From Marthasterias glacialis (Eukaryota > Echinodermata > Asteroidea > Forcipulatida > Asteriidae), in NCBI GenBank assembly GCA_911728455.2, contig OU452233.1:16119587-16183586 (forward strand): 64,000 nucleotides of DNA, given 5' to 3'. The translations under genes were made by a program, and so were the position numbers. Under the pieces are notes generated by a model. It did no database searches. It saw only the letters and a program-made list of their open reading frames with translations, and was not told where the DNA came from. This document shows, piece by piece, positions 37,550 through 48,718 of this stretch; the first letter of the stretch is position 1, and each line of letters starts with the position of its first letter.

Positions 37550-40500
37550 ATGGCTTCGCAAATGGTGTCTCACAACCTACACAAACTTTTTCCAAGTGCT
37601 TATTTTTTTAGAAAACACAGACCTTGGTATGGATGTCTGCGGCCGATGAACGGGAAGCAAGTACACACGGCAAGGCCCATGGGGTTGTTATCAGAAGCTG
37701 GAAATAAAGGGCAGCCGTGCTTACTAAAGCAGATACCGTCAGAGGCTGACGTTGTAGTTGTTGGCAGTGGTATCGTAGGGACAACCTTGGCTTATTTTCT
37801 GGGGAGCATGGACGCTGCAAGACGCACCCCAGGCCAGCCTCCTCTGAAGATCCTTGTAATTGAAGGAGATGACACGGTTAGTAGATAAAAACAACAACAA
37901 TAACAAAACAATCTTAATAATAATGGATATCGTGTCTGACACACACGAGGGTCTTCAATTGCTTATTAGGAGATTTGAATCATTTTGTAATAAGTGGAGA
38001 CTAACTGTAAATTTGAACAAAACTTAAATTATTGTTATTAGGGTGATTTATTGAGAAACAAGTCCTCGACAGACAGTAGTTGTATTAATGGTGAACCGAT
38101 AGAATATGTGTAATCTTATTTGTATCTAGGTATTTTCCCTTAAGATGGCTCACAAAAATGTTGGTGAGTAAAGCACATAAGGCAGCGTACCAAATAGACC
38201 TTTATCATGCTGCCATCATCTTGGTCATGTTCCCTGTATCCAATAACAGAAATAGATGCTAATTTCATTGCACAAAAAGGAACCAGACTATTTGCCCTTC
38301 CAGTCTCGTTTTGGTTACATTGGTTTGAATGGGAGAAAATCAAGATGGCCGCACCATGATAAAGGTCTATACAAAACATTAGCCATGATTTATCTCCTGT
38401 ATTACTTTTGAGAATTTGTGATACGTTGTTTAAGTCTATTATTAACGATGGTTCAGAAATAACATGGAAGAAAGGGGACAATCATGCAGAAGTCTTTCAA
38501 ATTAATTGGTTGAAGTTTATTTTGAATGTAAAGAGACGTACTTCAAATGATGCTGTTCTGCACGAACTGGGAAGATTCCCTTTCTACACTGGACAATGTT
38601 GCAATACTCTTAAATACTGATAATAACTTATCGGTCTTTACTTTGATGAGAAACAGCGAATAAAGGTTTCCATTTTATCACTTATTTGGTGCACGCTCGT
38701 ATCGTGCTTTTTATGTCGGCAGCACCTGGCGAAACCATTTCACTGGATACTTGATCAAGCAAGTTATTTTCTAATGACTTGGAAGAACTTTCCACTTTTA
38801 TGCAAATGACGTAATCTATCTTTAAACCTACCGGGGATCAGCGATGAATATTATACTTGTATATGAACTGTCATGCGGGTATACGAACAGCAGTAATTAT
38901 AATACCACTACTTTCCTTCCATTGCGTATTTTTATTTTGTATTTATTTTTTTATTTTTTTTGTGTGTGTTGTTACTAAAGTTTGCAGAAACTGCTACCTT
39001 CAACTCGTTTGGTGGAATTCGTCAACAGTTTTCAGTGCCGGAGAATATTCTAATGTCATTGTTCACTTCGAACTTCGTCAAAAACGCCCAGGTACATAAT
39101 AATTGTGATAATTTCAGTCACATCAGCTTGAAAAAGTGTTCAACTGTTGCTGTTCTGAACAAACACTTGATTCACCCGAATGTTGTTCCAAATCCCGGCA
39201 TGTACAGGGAGGATTCCTCTGTCTCTGAGCAAGACACTTTTACAGTACTTATTTGCTTCACTTCACACACGTAATGGTAATATTAGTATTATAACAAATG
39301 TTGATGTTGCATCTTGGATAGAGGATTCGAACTTTGTGTGCGTGAGCATGTTCAGGCATTCAAACCGAGGACTTTAACAAAAGGGATCTGGGTGTTCCGA
39401 CCAAGCGAGGACGTCCTCGCTTGGTTTTCGTGCACAAAACCAATTGGGACGTCGCTAAAAAAAACTAAGTCCAAACAATAGGAGAACAAAGAGAAGTACC
39501 CAGTAAACACCATACACAAACATGGGTGTGTGGGTGGAAAAACCGCAAACATGATATTAGTATTACTAGAAAGAGTGGCAGTTTGTAACAGTTTAAAGAC
39601 TATGCTGTTTTGCAGGAATTTTAAAGATGATTTGTCAGCAGTACCATGCCTAATCATTATGCAAGCTTTATACTGTATACCTGGTTCCATGTTTCACAGA
39701 AACATCTCCATGTTGAAGGTGAAGATGCACCGGATGTTCAGTGGCGTGAGCAGGGCTACCTTTTCTTAACCTCAGACCCAACTACCGCAGAGAAGATGGT
39801 AACGGCCAACAAAGTACAAAGGTGTGGGAAAACAAACTAAATGTAACAATCCTACCGTAGATTTGTGGCGCCAGCTAGCCTTCTTCACATGGCCATACAC
39901 AGGAATTAAACCCACGATGCTCAATAATTGTTATGAAGAACTTCAAAATTCTTAACCAAAAAAAATGTTCAGTTGGAAATAATAGTACAGAATTTGCCTT
40001 GATAAAAAAAGTTACTTTGTTTTATCTCAGGGAGTTAGGAGCGCATACTGATCTGCTTTCACCGGACACGATCAAGGAGAAATACCCTTGGGTTAGAACA
40101 GATGATATAATTCTTGGATCCTTTGGTGAGTAAGTAATATACTAAATAATTATGTAGATGTATTACATGATATGGAGGATCCAGACCAAAATGGATTCCA
40201 AACATTAATCCCATTAATAAACATTACTAAATGTTTGTGACATGTCTTCAACGCATAACACGCGGTAAACACACTTACGCATCCAACAGTCAAAGGGTCA
40301 AAATGTAGTATTATTATTATTATTAATTATTATTTCTGGTTGTGAAGCCAACGGTTCTCAGAAAGCGAACTCAATCACTATCCAGGCCAAGAACTCCATG
40401 GAGAGAAGACGAGGAAGGAAATTTCAGTTTTAGATGTGGGAGGAAAACCCCAGAGATTTAAACCATAGCAAACCCACGCAATCAGGTAGGGACTGAAAAC

Positions 40501-43500
40501 CCAATCCACGTAGTGCCCCCGACGGGATTCGAACTGGGGTCCTAGAGTTGTTAGGTGAGGAATGAGACCACTGCGCCAACCCGACCACCCATGTATCATG
40601 CCCGATATGTTAGAGGGGAAGACCTCCCCAAATGTTCCCATACTCTACCACACTCGTCCCCTCTTGTAGAGAAGTAGCTCCCCCCCCCTGTAAAATCCCA
40701 GGACACAAAAAGACGGGGTGAATGAAACTTTCTGAAAAGTACGGATCGTGGCGCGTCCTTGGAAAAGTTGTGCATAACAACTAAACAAAACAAAAACATA
40801 CAATAACCATGCCATTATTGAAAACATTTGAATAGACAGGTTTCGTAACCACATGAAAAGGGCTATGAGCTGAAGCCCAACTTGCTGTCGGCATTTTGTC
40901 CAGCAGGGGGCAATGTCATAGAGCTGGTTAAAGCACAAAAAGCAGCTAAGCACAACAAAAGTATGCTTACCAGAATAAGGTTACCGGCCACACTACCATG
41001 TCACATGTACAATTTGTGACTAGTATCCTGCTTATTTCTGCTTAGCGATTTTTTCCCTAACCGTTTTCCATTGTATTTTCAGGACATGTATATAATTATG
41101 TGAAATGACGACTTCAGTCGAGCTTTTTCGTGGCGTGCATTGATGGGCTAATGAGTTTTTTTAATTTTTTTTCCTTTGGGTCTTTTTTCTCTCTTTAAAC
41201 TTGATTTGTATTGTTGTTGTTTTGTATGTTCTGTGTCACATTTCTGTTTTTATTTAAGGGAAAAGGGGTCCGAGAACATGTTTTTGTGATGGGGAAAACA
41301 AAATCGCCCCTGGGAAAGTGAAAAAAAGCAACCACTGTATGTTAAACCTATGGTTTAAACACGCAAATCCGCCGGGTTGTGGCGAATGTCTTGTGATCAA
41401 ACTGAAAACATGTTTTCCCACGAAAAGAACAATATTCTTATATTATTTATTTATGTATATACTTCATTAAACGTCCAACAGCGCAATCGCCCATAACAGG
41501 AATAATTTTGAATGGGAAGAAATAAGAAATAACCAGCTTTAGATATGGAAGGAAAATCCTAAAAGAGGGTAAAAGACGCCATCAGTTGGTAACTGAAAAC
41601 CTAATCCACATGCAAGGCTCCAGGTCTGAGAAGGGATTCGAACCGGGGTCCACAAAAGGTGAAAGGCAGGGGAATATAAATCCACTCAGCCAACCCGATT
41701 ATTATGTTGAAATTATGGGGGAAATGTAAGTTAGATTGCGATGCAAACTTTTATCTGATATATCCAAGACTAAAACAATTTCCAATACCAGCAAATGATG
41801 GTCATCGTGGGGACACTCTATGTAAATTATGAATATACCACCTGTAACGGGACAAAACAAAATTTAAAAACAACTTTTTACCTGTCTACAGCCCACTGGA
41901 AAACTTCAGCTGGCTCTGAATGTTACTCTGTACGTACAAACTCAATTATACCATGGCCGATTGTGTGCCGTGTAACCTCTAAAGAATTCCTGAGATTCCC
42001 AGAGCACAAAGAAGACACAATGGGAGGGGAAGGGGTCCATCAAAGTTAGCTGTAGGACGGTATATTTTATCCGTGCTGCAAATTTTGAAACATCACGTGA
42101 CAATCTGAAACGATTTTTCCTGAATAATAATGTCGATGGAAACAGCACATTTTCAACAAACATTTTCTCAACTTCTGTTTTGCCCGTGAAAGGTTCGAAG
42201 CATGAGGGTTGGGTGAATTCTTGGAATTTGATGAATGCCCTACGACTAAAAGCCAAGTCCCAAGGTTGTAGCTTTATCCACGGGCGAGTGACCGGCTTGG
42301 ACGCCAGGGGAATCAATGGCGAGTCCAATCTCGATTATGATACTGCCACGGCTGACAGACAAGTCCACTCGGTTAAGGTATGTGAACGCCCGGTATAAAC
42401 CTTACGCACATGGACAACTTTGCAAATACTTTTTTACGCGCAATCCTGTTGGTAAGTCTGACGTCATTACAGCATAAACCACGCCCATTTTGAAACGTGC
42501 CGGCTCCAAACATTATGAGAAGCCTCATTGCAAATTTATTGACCAACATTTTCTACAACGATTGAGGCAAAAACTAACTAAATCTTCTCAGAAATGTCCT
42601 CCTCTGTTTTAATCGATTTAATTACATAGAAGCCAGTTTTGGAACCAGAAGGAACCGAAACGTATGCGTGTACTACCAATTCGCGCGCGTATGACGTAGT
42701 AACTTAACAACAGTATGCAGTTATATGGGGACGAACGCATGAAGCCATGGAGCGAGGTGCATGTTGGTCTAGATAGATAACGAAGATTGTTTTCGTTGTC
42801 TAGACCAGCACGCTCCTCGTTCCACGGCTAGACGCGAGCGTCCACATATAAATGTATTGCGCATACGTCATTACGTCATTCCAGTAGGGCGCCCTCGGTT
42901 AGAGGTATTAAAGAAAGAATAATAGGCTGATCCTGTGCATCATTCAAATGCATTTTTCGACAGAAACTTTCAGTACTGAGAAGTTACCCTTTTTTGAAGA
43001 TCGTGTAAAAGCCAAGCCCAATTAGTATACTTTTCTCACATAAATCATCAAAGATAACTGGCTAAATGCAGTTATTATGGTCTTTAGGTAAACACTGGAG
43101 CCCATTGGCGTGAAACGGGCGTGGCTTACAGTGGATCTACGTCACACTAACGACCAGGATTATTTCTTCAGCGTTTTACCTGTAATATGACGGTGTGATG
43201 ACGTCAATACATAAGGTCCATTGAAGAAATTAATATACACAGCAGACTTATAGCGTGATCGCTGCAGCTGCAGCTGCAGCAAGAACATGTTGCATTCAAA
43301 TTGCCTGCCAGCTTTGGCGGCCATATTGAATCTCAAGGAGGTACCGAGGAAATCACTTGAATACACAGGCTTGGCCTGAAGATTAAGAAGCTAACATTTT
43401 CTTAAAGATGACATTGATAGAAAATTTATAAAATACATAATAAAAGAATGATCGTGAGTAACCATCAGAAACACGGAACTAGTAGCAAAGCTAATAGTTC

Positions 43501-45439
43501 GTTCAAGTGACATGCTTTTGGTTCAAGTAAAATGGAACAATTTCTAAATCTTCCAGGTTAAGCTGGCAGGCCGCACCGAGAGTGAGACAGTTGACATACG
43601 AAGCTCAAACGTCGTGCTTACTGCCGGAGCAGCGAGCAAGGGCCTGGCAAGATTGGTGGGGATAGGGGAGGGTCCAGTGGGCAGTCTTCTCTACTCCCCA
43701 ATACCGAGTGAAGCTGTAATACGCCATTACTTCGTCGTGCACGTCCCAGGAGGCATTGCCCCCGATGACAAGGTACCGTTCTTCGTGGACACCCACGGAA
43801 CCTACTTCAGGCCAGAATCACAGCCTGATCACTACGTTGTGTGCCGTGGTCCCAAGGAGAAGGGGGTAAGTTTGTTGGGACTTGAGGAAAAGAAAATGCA
43901 ATTATCTGACTGAAAAGTGCATGAACTCTGACCTAAATGCAGTGAACCAATTACTGAATTGTTTAGTAGTAATTATCAGGATTGTAAGGGACGTTGACCT
44001 TACATCCTCACAAAGCTAAAAGGAAATGGCATTGAATGAAAGACAAAGTGTTGCTTATGACACTGGCTCAAAAACGATGATTTAATTGCGGGAAAATTCC
44101 GGGAAGGAAATTCCGGGAAGATTATTAAAATGGATCCATTAAAAACAGGGGACTTTAGAACGCTAGGTGGCAGCAGACGCACCAGGCAAATTCCCATTGT
44201 TCACGTGGTTGATGGCATGCTCACATTTTCTACATAAAAGGTTTTACCTGTGGTAAGTCTGCTGCCCCCTAGCGTCCCCAAAAGTATCCCGTTAAATTAA
44301 ACCATCCCCGTCAACAGGTAACATGAGTGAAGCAAACCTCTCAGTGGTTCGTTAATACTGCTTGGTTTTGTACATTACTTTTAGGTGATTCCGAGCTGGA
44401 GTGATGAGGTTGATTACGACTTGTTCTATAACGCCATCTTTCCCGAGCTATCTCATCGTATTCCAAAACTTCACAAGATGAAGGTACAAATTAACTGTGA
44501 CGACCCGTTGGTCGGCTTTATAAAATCGTGGTCATTTTACTTATCTTTTTTTCACTTATCTTTCATATACCGTTTGTTAACATTGCACTTCGGCCCGCAA
44601 AACGTCATCACTTACCAAAAGCATGGGTCTGGAGTGGTTGCTCGTGCGTTTGAGCGAAATCGTCACAAGAGGGCGTGCGTGCGAAGTGGATGGCATTTCA
44701 GACTGGGGGAAGATCAATTCAGAACCGGTAGACGCATCGTTAATATTTTGATCGACAAGTCTAATTGAGTGAAGGGATAGGAGCAACAAATCCATGGAGG
44801 CACAAAACCTCGTTTCGATGAGGAGTGTTAACTCTTGCCCCGGTGTGTCTGGCGTTGTTGACTGCAGATTGGGCAACATATACCCTTAAAATAACTTACA
44901 AGGTACCGGGTAAATGGGTCTCATAATTCAAACACACATCTGCCTTTTAGTAGCAAAAATATCAGTGTTTCGATACCCTGTGATCAAATTAAATATCGAA
45001 ACTGTTTAGTATTATAGTATTACGAACTATTGGTAATCTCTTTACCCTGACCATTGGTCGTTGCTGCGTCGTTTTGATCCATAATATGAAACTATTCTTC
45101 TTCGTTTCTTTTTTTCTTCTTTTTTCCACATTTTTCTTTTTTAAACGATTAATTTGTGACAAGCCTGTCGTCTTGCAGGTTGTGAAGGGCGACCGTGGGA
45201 CGTACGACACAAACTACCTGGACAGCAACTCAATCATCGGTGGCCATCCAGCATTCACCAATCTGTACATGGCAACGGCCTTTAGCGGCCACGGTACAAT
45301 GCAATCAGCAGCTGCCGCAAGAGGGCTCTCCGAGTTGATTCTCTTCGGGGGATATCGGACTCTTGACCTTTCCAGGTTGGGGTTTGAACGGTGTATCATG
45401 CAAGAAAACTCCTTCGAAAGTGACATAAACTTCTGTTAA
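37550..45439 (+). CDS. FOXRED1: FOXRED1-like FAD-dependent oxidoreductase, 8 exons
   Basis: Exons joined by GT/AG sites with matching phases: 37550-37876, 38981-39091, 39700-39821, 40031-40125, 42193-42377, 43557-43865, 44385-44483, 45179-45439 (TAA), giving 502 aa (human FOXRED1 is 486). The N-terminus is basic and Ser/Phe-rich like a mitochondrial presequence. A Rossmann dinucleotide site GSGIVG is at residues 72-77, with an acidic residue ending beta-2 near 105. The GGIRQQFS stretch near 120-127, followed by an EN-containing helix, is the most FOXRED1-specific signature. A terminal FSGHG motif is near 451-455. The family are DAO-fold FAD proteins of the mitochondrial matrix needed for complex I assembly. 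The start is the first in-frame ATG; the frame is open upstream to 37445 without another ATG. Divergence: the usual AGAW(S) motif reads AGAAS, and a Trp before the C-terminal DYN-like motif is replaced, so a diverged paralogue is possible. Introns hold LINE, SINE and MITE insertions. Confidence 0.87.
37931..38620 (+). mobile_element. decayed non-LTR retrotransposon (LINE) reverse-transcriptase fragment
   Basis: Two plus-strand coding remnants lie in FOXRED1 intron 1. The first (about 37931-38023) reads through FCNKWRLTVNLNKT, the segment that follows the catalytic YADD box in LINE RTs. The second (38408-38620) reads FILNVKRRTSNDAVLHELGR, the C-terminal part of such RTs. They are separated by stops and by MITE A2 (38195-38369). 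The YADD box itself is not present. Confidence 0.7.
38195..38369 (+). mobile_element. MITE family A, copy 2, inserted in the LINE fragment
   Basis: 175 bp with inverted termini TAGACCTTTATCATG and CATGATAAAGGTCTA, flanked by TA. Shares its interior with the 6.2 kb copy. It interrupts LINE RT sequence in FOXRED1 intron 1, so it is younger than the LINE copy. Confidence 0.75.
39340..39540 (+). repeat. (GT)n / GGGGAC composite repeat, copy 2, FOXRED1 intron 2
   Basis: GGCATTCAAACCGAGGACTT, GGGATCTGGGTGTTCCGACC and AATAGGAGAACAAAGAG match copy 1 in reverse complement. Ends in a short TG-rich stretch. Confidence 0.65.
40365..40592 (-). mobile_element. tRNA-derived SINE in FOXRED1 intron 4
   Basis: Minus strand: GTTGGCGCAGTGGTCTCATT (A box) and GTTCGAATCCC (B box), followed by a body containing GGGTTTTCAGTCCCTACCTG. 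Shares head and body with the 41.5 kb copy and partly with the 4.8 kb copy. Confidence 0.7.
40912..41060. mobile_element. MITE family G, copy 3, FOXRED1 intron 4
   Basis: GGGGCAATGTCATAGAGCTG, TTAAAGCACAAAAAGCAGCT, AGAATAAGGTTACCGGCC and CCTGCTTATTTCTGCTTAGC match family G; the right end is decayed. Confidence 0.65.
41450..41700 (-). mobile_element. tRNA-derived SINE, second copy in FOXRED1 intron 4
   Basis: Minus strand: AATCGGGTTGGCTGAGTGG head and CCCGGTTCGAATCCC B box, then a body with GGTTTTCAGTTACCAACTG. Same family and orientation as the copy about 1 kb upstream. Confidence 0.65.
42722..42850. mobile_element. foldback element (family P), FOXRED1 intron 5
   Basis: TATATGGGGACG / CGTCCACATATA at the ends. 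Inside, GCATGTTGGTCTAGA (42769 on) pairs with TCTAGACCAGCACGC (42799 on). Nearly the whole 129 bp can fold. Confidence 0.6.
42865..43215 (-). mobile_element. MITE family B, copy 4 (rearranged)
   Basis: The left part (42865-42950) has TACGTCATTCCAGTAGGGCG then CCCTCGGTTAGAGGTA. The right terminus TGATGACGTCAATACATAAG is at about 43199-43218. About 220 bp of unrelated sequence separates them. In FOXRED1 intron 5. Confidence 0.45.
44148..44290. mobile_element. MITE family D, copy 2, FOXRED1 intron 6
   Basis: Inverted termini ACGCTAGGTGGCAGCAGAC (44160-44178) and GTCTGCTGCCCCCTAGCGT (44258-44276), separated by about 80 bp. TTAAA occurs on both sides (44140 and 44292). The interior has CATTGTTCACGTGGTTG. 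Confidence 0.8.
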
Positions 45440-46660
45440 AACGCTCCGCTTGTTAAGGGGTCGGTTGTAAACCGCCTCATTTTAATTTTTTTTTTTAATT
45501 ACTCCTTCGTTGAGAATCTAGTATTTTTTGTATTCCTACAGTAGGCAAGCCTAATCACTTGGCATAGCCCCTTTAGCCTGATTGTTTACTATGAGCCAGA
45601 TACCATGAATGAAAACCGCCCCTTAGGTCACAAGTGCATCAGTTTGTGTAGAAATATGCTTCTCCCAGGAGACCCTGCGGTACCCTCTATGGGTTGGCCT
45701 CTTGGCCGGTCTCCTCAGTTCTGTGATCAATCATCCATGCTCAGAGTTGAGGTGTTTGGGCAGAGATTGGCTACTGGCAAGTGGGGGGTTGGATGGGGGC
45801 GGGGCCAGCCTGCCTGGCTTTGGGTTCTTGTTTTGTTTTATTGGGCCTGGATTACTTCCAGGGACATTGTATTTTCTCATGGGTGGCTCTGGTACTGTAG
45901 TCTGTTGCATTATTCTGAAACAATCTCTGAGACCTCTGGAATGATTATCAGCTTGAAAAATGGTATAAAACAGCTTCCATATGTACAAAATACACGTGGC
46001 GGTTACCAACCGACACCTAATGAGTTCGCATTAATTAAAAGACGACATGCGTGGGAGGGGTTAAATCAGTAGCCATATTAGTAAAGATATATTAACTGGT
46101 TGTGGTTTAATTTCCCTTTTGTTTGTTTGATTGTCTTCTTAATCATGTTGGGACAACCAAGAAGTAAATAAGTATTAAACAATCCAAAACATTACAAAAT
46201 CCCCAGGTCAGAACTAACACAGTAACGGTCCCAGGGTCTGGACCAATTTCCCGGTCAGCTTGGCTCGTTTTCAGGGCATTAAGACCAGGAATCCGAGTCA
46301 TAAACAGACCCCCCAAAACTTACCTCGGCCCGGTATCTATTTCAATGTCATTTATTTCTAATCTGGTCAATGTTGACATTGATCGTATATTTGTTAAATA
46401 ATTGGACCAACAACTCTAGATTGTACAATTCTACAATTTCTAAAATTGTTATTAATAAGAGGAAAATATTTTTTCAGGTGATAACATTTTATGGTGATGA
46501 TGGTAGTGGTTAAAAAAGAGTATTTAATTTTAGAAAATATGACGAGGCACTTAAAGAATTAACTTTAATAGGTAAGTATGTTTATTTGTGTATTTGAAAT
46601 AAATCTCAGATCCCAATAAAATACTCTAGTCTTTATTGCAAAAAAATTTGATTTTAAGTG
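45440..46660. other. FOXRED1 downstream region
   Basis: No AATAAA lies within the first 1.1 kb after the stop codon; the first are near 46600 and 46615. Either the 3' UTR is long or a variant signal is used. A GC-richer patch at 45660-45860 has open frames but no recognisable protein. Confidence 0.4.
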
Positions 46661-46670
46661 TTTTTAAATA

Positions 46671-46998
46671 AAGTCCCAGCCAACATTGGCAAAGTGTCAG
46701 TAAATAATTCCATGATTTCCACAAATGAAGATATACATGTATGTGGTAAAACCAACCAGTGAACAAATTTCAACTCATTTTGTAGTTTGATTTGCGAGAA
46801 AATGGTATTGCATTGAGCATTTTTGTACTCATTCGTAGGCAGAGTGTTGGTCTCATATGAGAGGGAAATTCATTTTGGATATTTTTTTTTCATTTATTCA
46901 TCAAAAAATGATACCACTTCAGGCAAAAATATTTTTAGGAAAGATATATGTAAATTTGTGAGTCTTTATGTTTTTTCTACCAATGTTGAGCTGGTGCT
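46671..46998. mobile_element. MITE family C, copy 3
   Basis: Left AAGTCCCAGCCAACATTGG, right CCAATGTTGAGCTGGTGCT followed by TTAA. Interior includes TTTGCGAGAAAATGGTA and GATACCACTTCAGGC. Lies between the FOXRED1 and NXPE genes. Confidence 0.65.
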
Positions 46999-47063
46999 TT
47001 AAAATGACAGTTAACAGGAGAGAAGAAGACAAATAAAAACGGGGAAGGTATTTTTGTTCTCTG

Positions 47064-47270
47064 GAAATATCATTTCGTTTTCTCTAAATATTGTATCATT
47101 CCCTTGAATTGTTATTACACTCCCTCATAGTATTATTTCGTTCCCCAACTTAGTATTTTAATTCCTCTAAATTATTATGTTTCTTCGAAATCATTGCGTT
47201 CCCGGGAAATATTAGTTCAATGTATAACGAAAATATTATTTGCTGAGAACGAAATATTATTTCGAAATAA
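47064..47270 (+). repeat. degenerate ~22 bp minisatellite
   Basis: Repeated AAATATTATTTCGTTCCC-like units (TGGAAATATCATTTCG, TAGTATTATTTCGTTCCC, CGAAATCATTGCGTTCCC, CGGGAAATATTAGTTC), followed by inverted ones (GAACGAAATATTATTTCG). Confidence 0.55.
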
Positions 47271-48171
47271 GTTGTGTCTTCTGAACGAAATATGCATTAT
47301 TTTAGCGTATTTGTTCCGAATTTTCTCTCAACTATATCGAGCCACGTTTAAATGGCTCTCCTAATTATGCGGAACAAAATTGTATTGATGCCAAGAAGAA
47401 TGATTGACAGCCCGTTTGTTGCAAAGAATGCCACCTATTCTTAACTCTGTAAAATTGTAACACTCGAAATAGAACTAAGTTCGAACCTCTAGACGGATCG
47501 ACTAAGACACCCATTGGTTCTCGACCGTACGTCTTGTTTTAAAGATAACCTTCTGCACCACACAATGAGAACAAAAATAATATTCCGCGCTGTTTATTGC
47601 ATGTTGCCAAGACGCTTATATTATGAACTTACTCATAGCGGGAGAGGGCGTACTTCACATAAAAAACATTTGGGTGCACCGCACTAAATAGGCTTCCATA
47701 GTAAACAATGCTAAATGCTAAATATTCAAAAAAACGGTCAAAAAATACTTAAAGGTCTCTCAGCCTCTCTAGAAAACAAATCAAATATATTTTCTGACAA
47801 CTGAACTTCATTTTTCTTTTCAATTTTAAGTAGGTCAGCCGTTGAGAAAGTTTGCGAGGCTGACCCAAAATAAAACTACCCCTGAATGAGTAAGCTGGCC
47901 AAAGTTCATCTTGGAAAAATGACCCTACACTGTTCAGCAAAATAGGGTCATTTTTAGAGGGCCAGTCTCCCCAAAATGTTCCAGGATGAGGGTCAACAAC
48001 CCCAGGGGCACAATGTTGGACTATTTTTCAAATCCATAAAAGCAAGGACCTTCAAATCTTTGATTTACAGAAAAAGTTGTGGGTTTACATTTTATTAATG
48101 AGGCTCGGCGCATGGATTTCTCTCTATTTAGTGTGGTGCACCCATTTGAGACGTGCTGCATTGACGGGCTT

Positions 48172-48602
48172 CATAGAGAGGTTTCACGTGACGTCACCCG
48201 AGACCCTTTTCTAATGCTGCGTGCGCATACAGACGTTGGAAATCATTCAGCTGATGACGTGCTAGCCATCGAGTTTGTACATGGCTGTACCCAACATGGC
48301 TGCGAAATGGAACTTTTCCCGGGGTCACCATAGAGTTTATAAGAACTAGAGGGCGTACAAAACCATGCGACACGGCCCGACAAGGAGCATTTTTGACCAT
48401 TGAGAAAATGGCGCGGACCATCCATTTACACTGGTCACTCATCAGTTTACACAGCGACCCTTTTGTAAGTGGACATTCGTATGCAATTGACCCATATGGA
48501 TTTTTGCACATGGTGGGTCAGCGGAGTTCCGTGGGTGACATCGCGAATGCCCCCTCTAGTTGTTATATATAACTCTATGGTGGTCACGCAAACTCTGTAT
48601 AC
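48172..48602 (+). mobile_element. MITE family F, copy 3, carrying nested E2
   Basis: Left CATAGAGAGGTTTCACGTGA then CGTCACCCGAGACCC; right GTCACGCAAACTCTGTATA. The interior AATCATTCAGCTGATGACGT matches F2. Interrupted by E2. Lies about 115 bp beyond the NXPE stop codon. Confidence 0.8.
48328..48581. mobile_element. MITE family E, copy 2, nested in family F
   Basis: CCATAGAGTTTATAAGAACT ... AACTCTATGGT, flanked by GGTCA at 48323-48327 and 48582-48586. It interrupts the right terminus (GGGGTCACGC) of an F element, so the pre-insertion sequence can be read directly. Confidence 0.85.
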
Positions 48603-48710
48603 AAGTTCCGAACCCTGAACGAAGCGTGCCCTCTGTTGGTCATGCGGCGTTGTACAACGCGCAGTGTGCGAATGAAACCACCGCAAAGGTCTTCATCCAA
48701 GACTATGGTG

Positions 48711-48716
48711 TTTATT
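48711..48716 (-). terminator. AATAAA poly(A) signal of the NXPE gene
   Basis: On the minus strand AATAAA begins two bases after the TAA stop codon at 48719-48721. If used, cleavage would give a 3' UTR of only about 20-35 nt. A foldback element (F3) begins about 110 bp further downstream. Confidence 0.5.
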
Positions 48717-48718
48717 GT

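Noticed and set aside
45605-46072. 155-codon frame downstream of FOXRED1 considered as an extra exon
   Set aside because: FOXRED1 ends with an in-frame stop at 45439 at the expected family length, and this frame resembles no protein.
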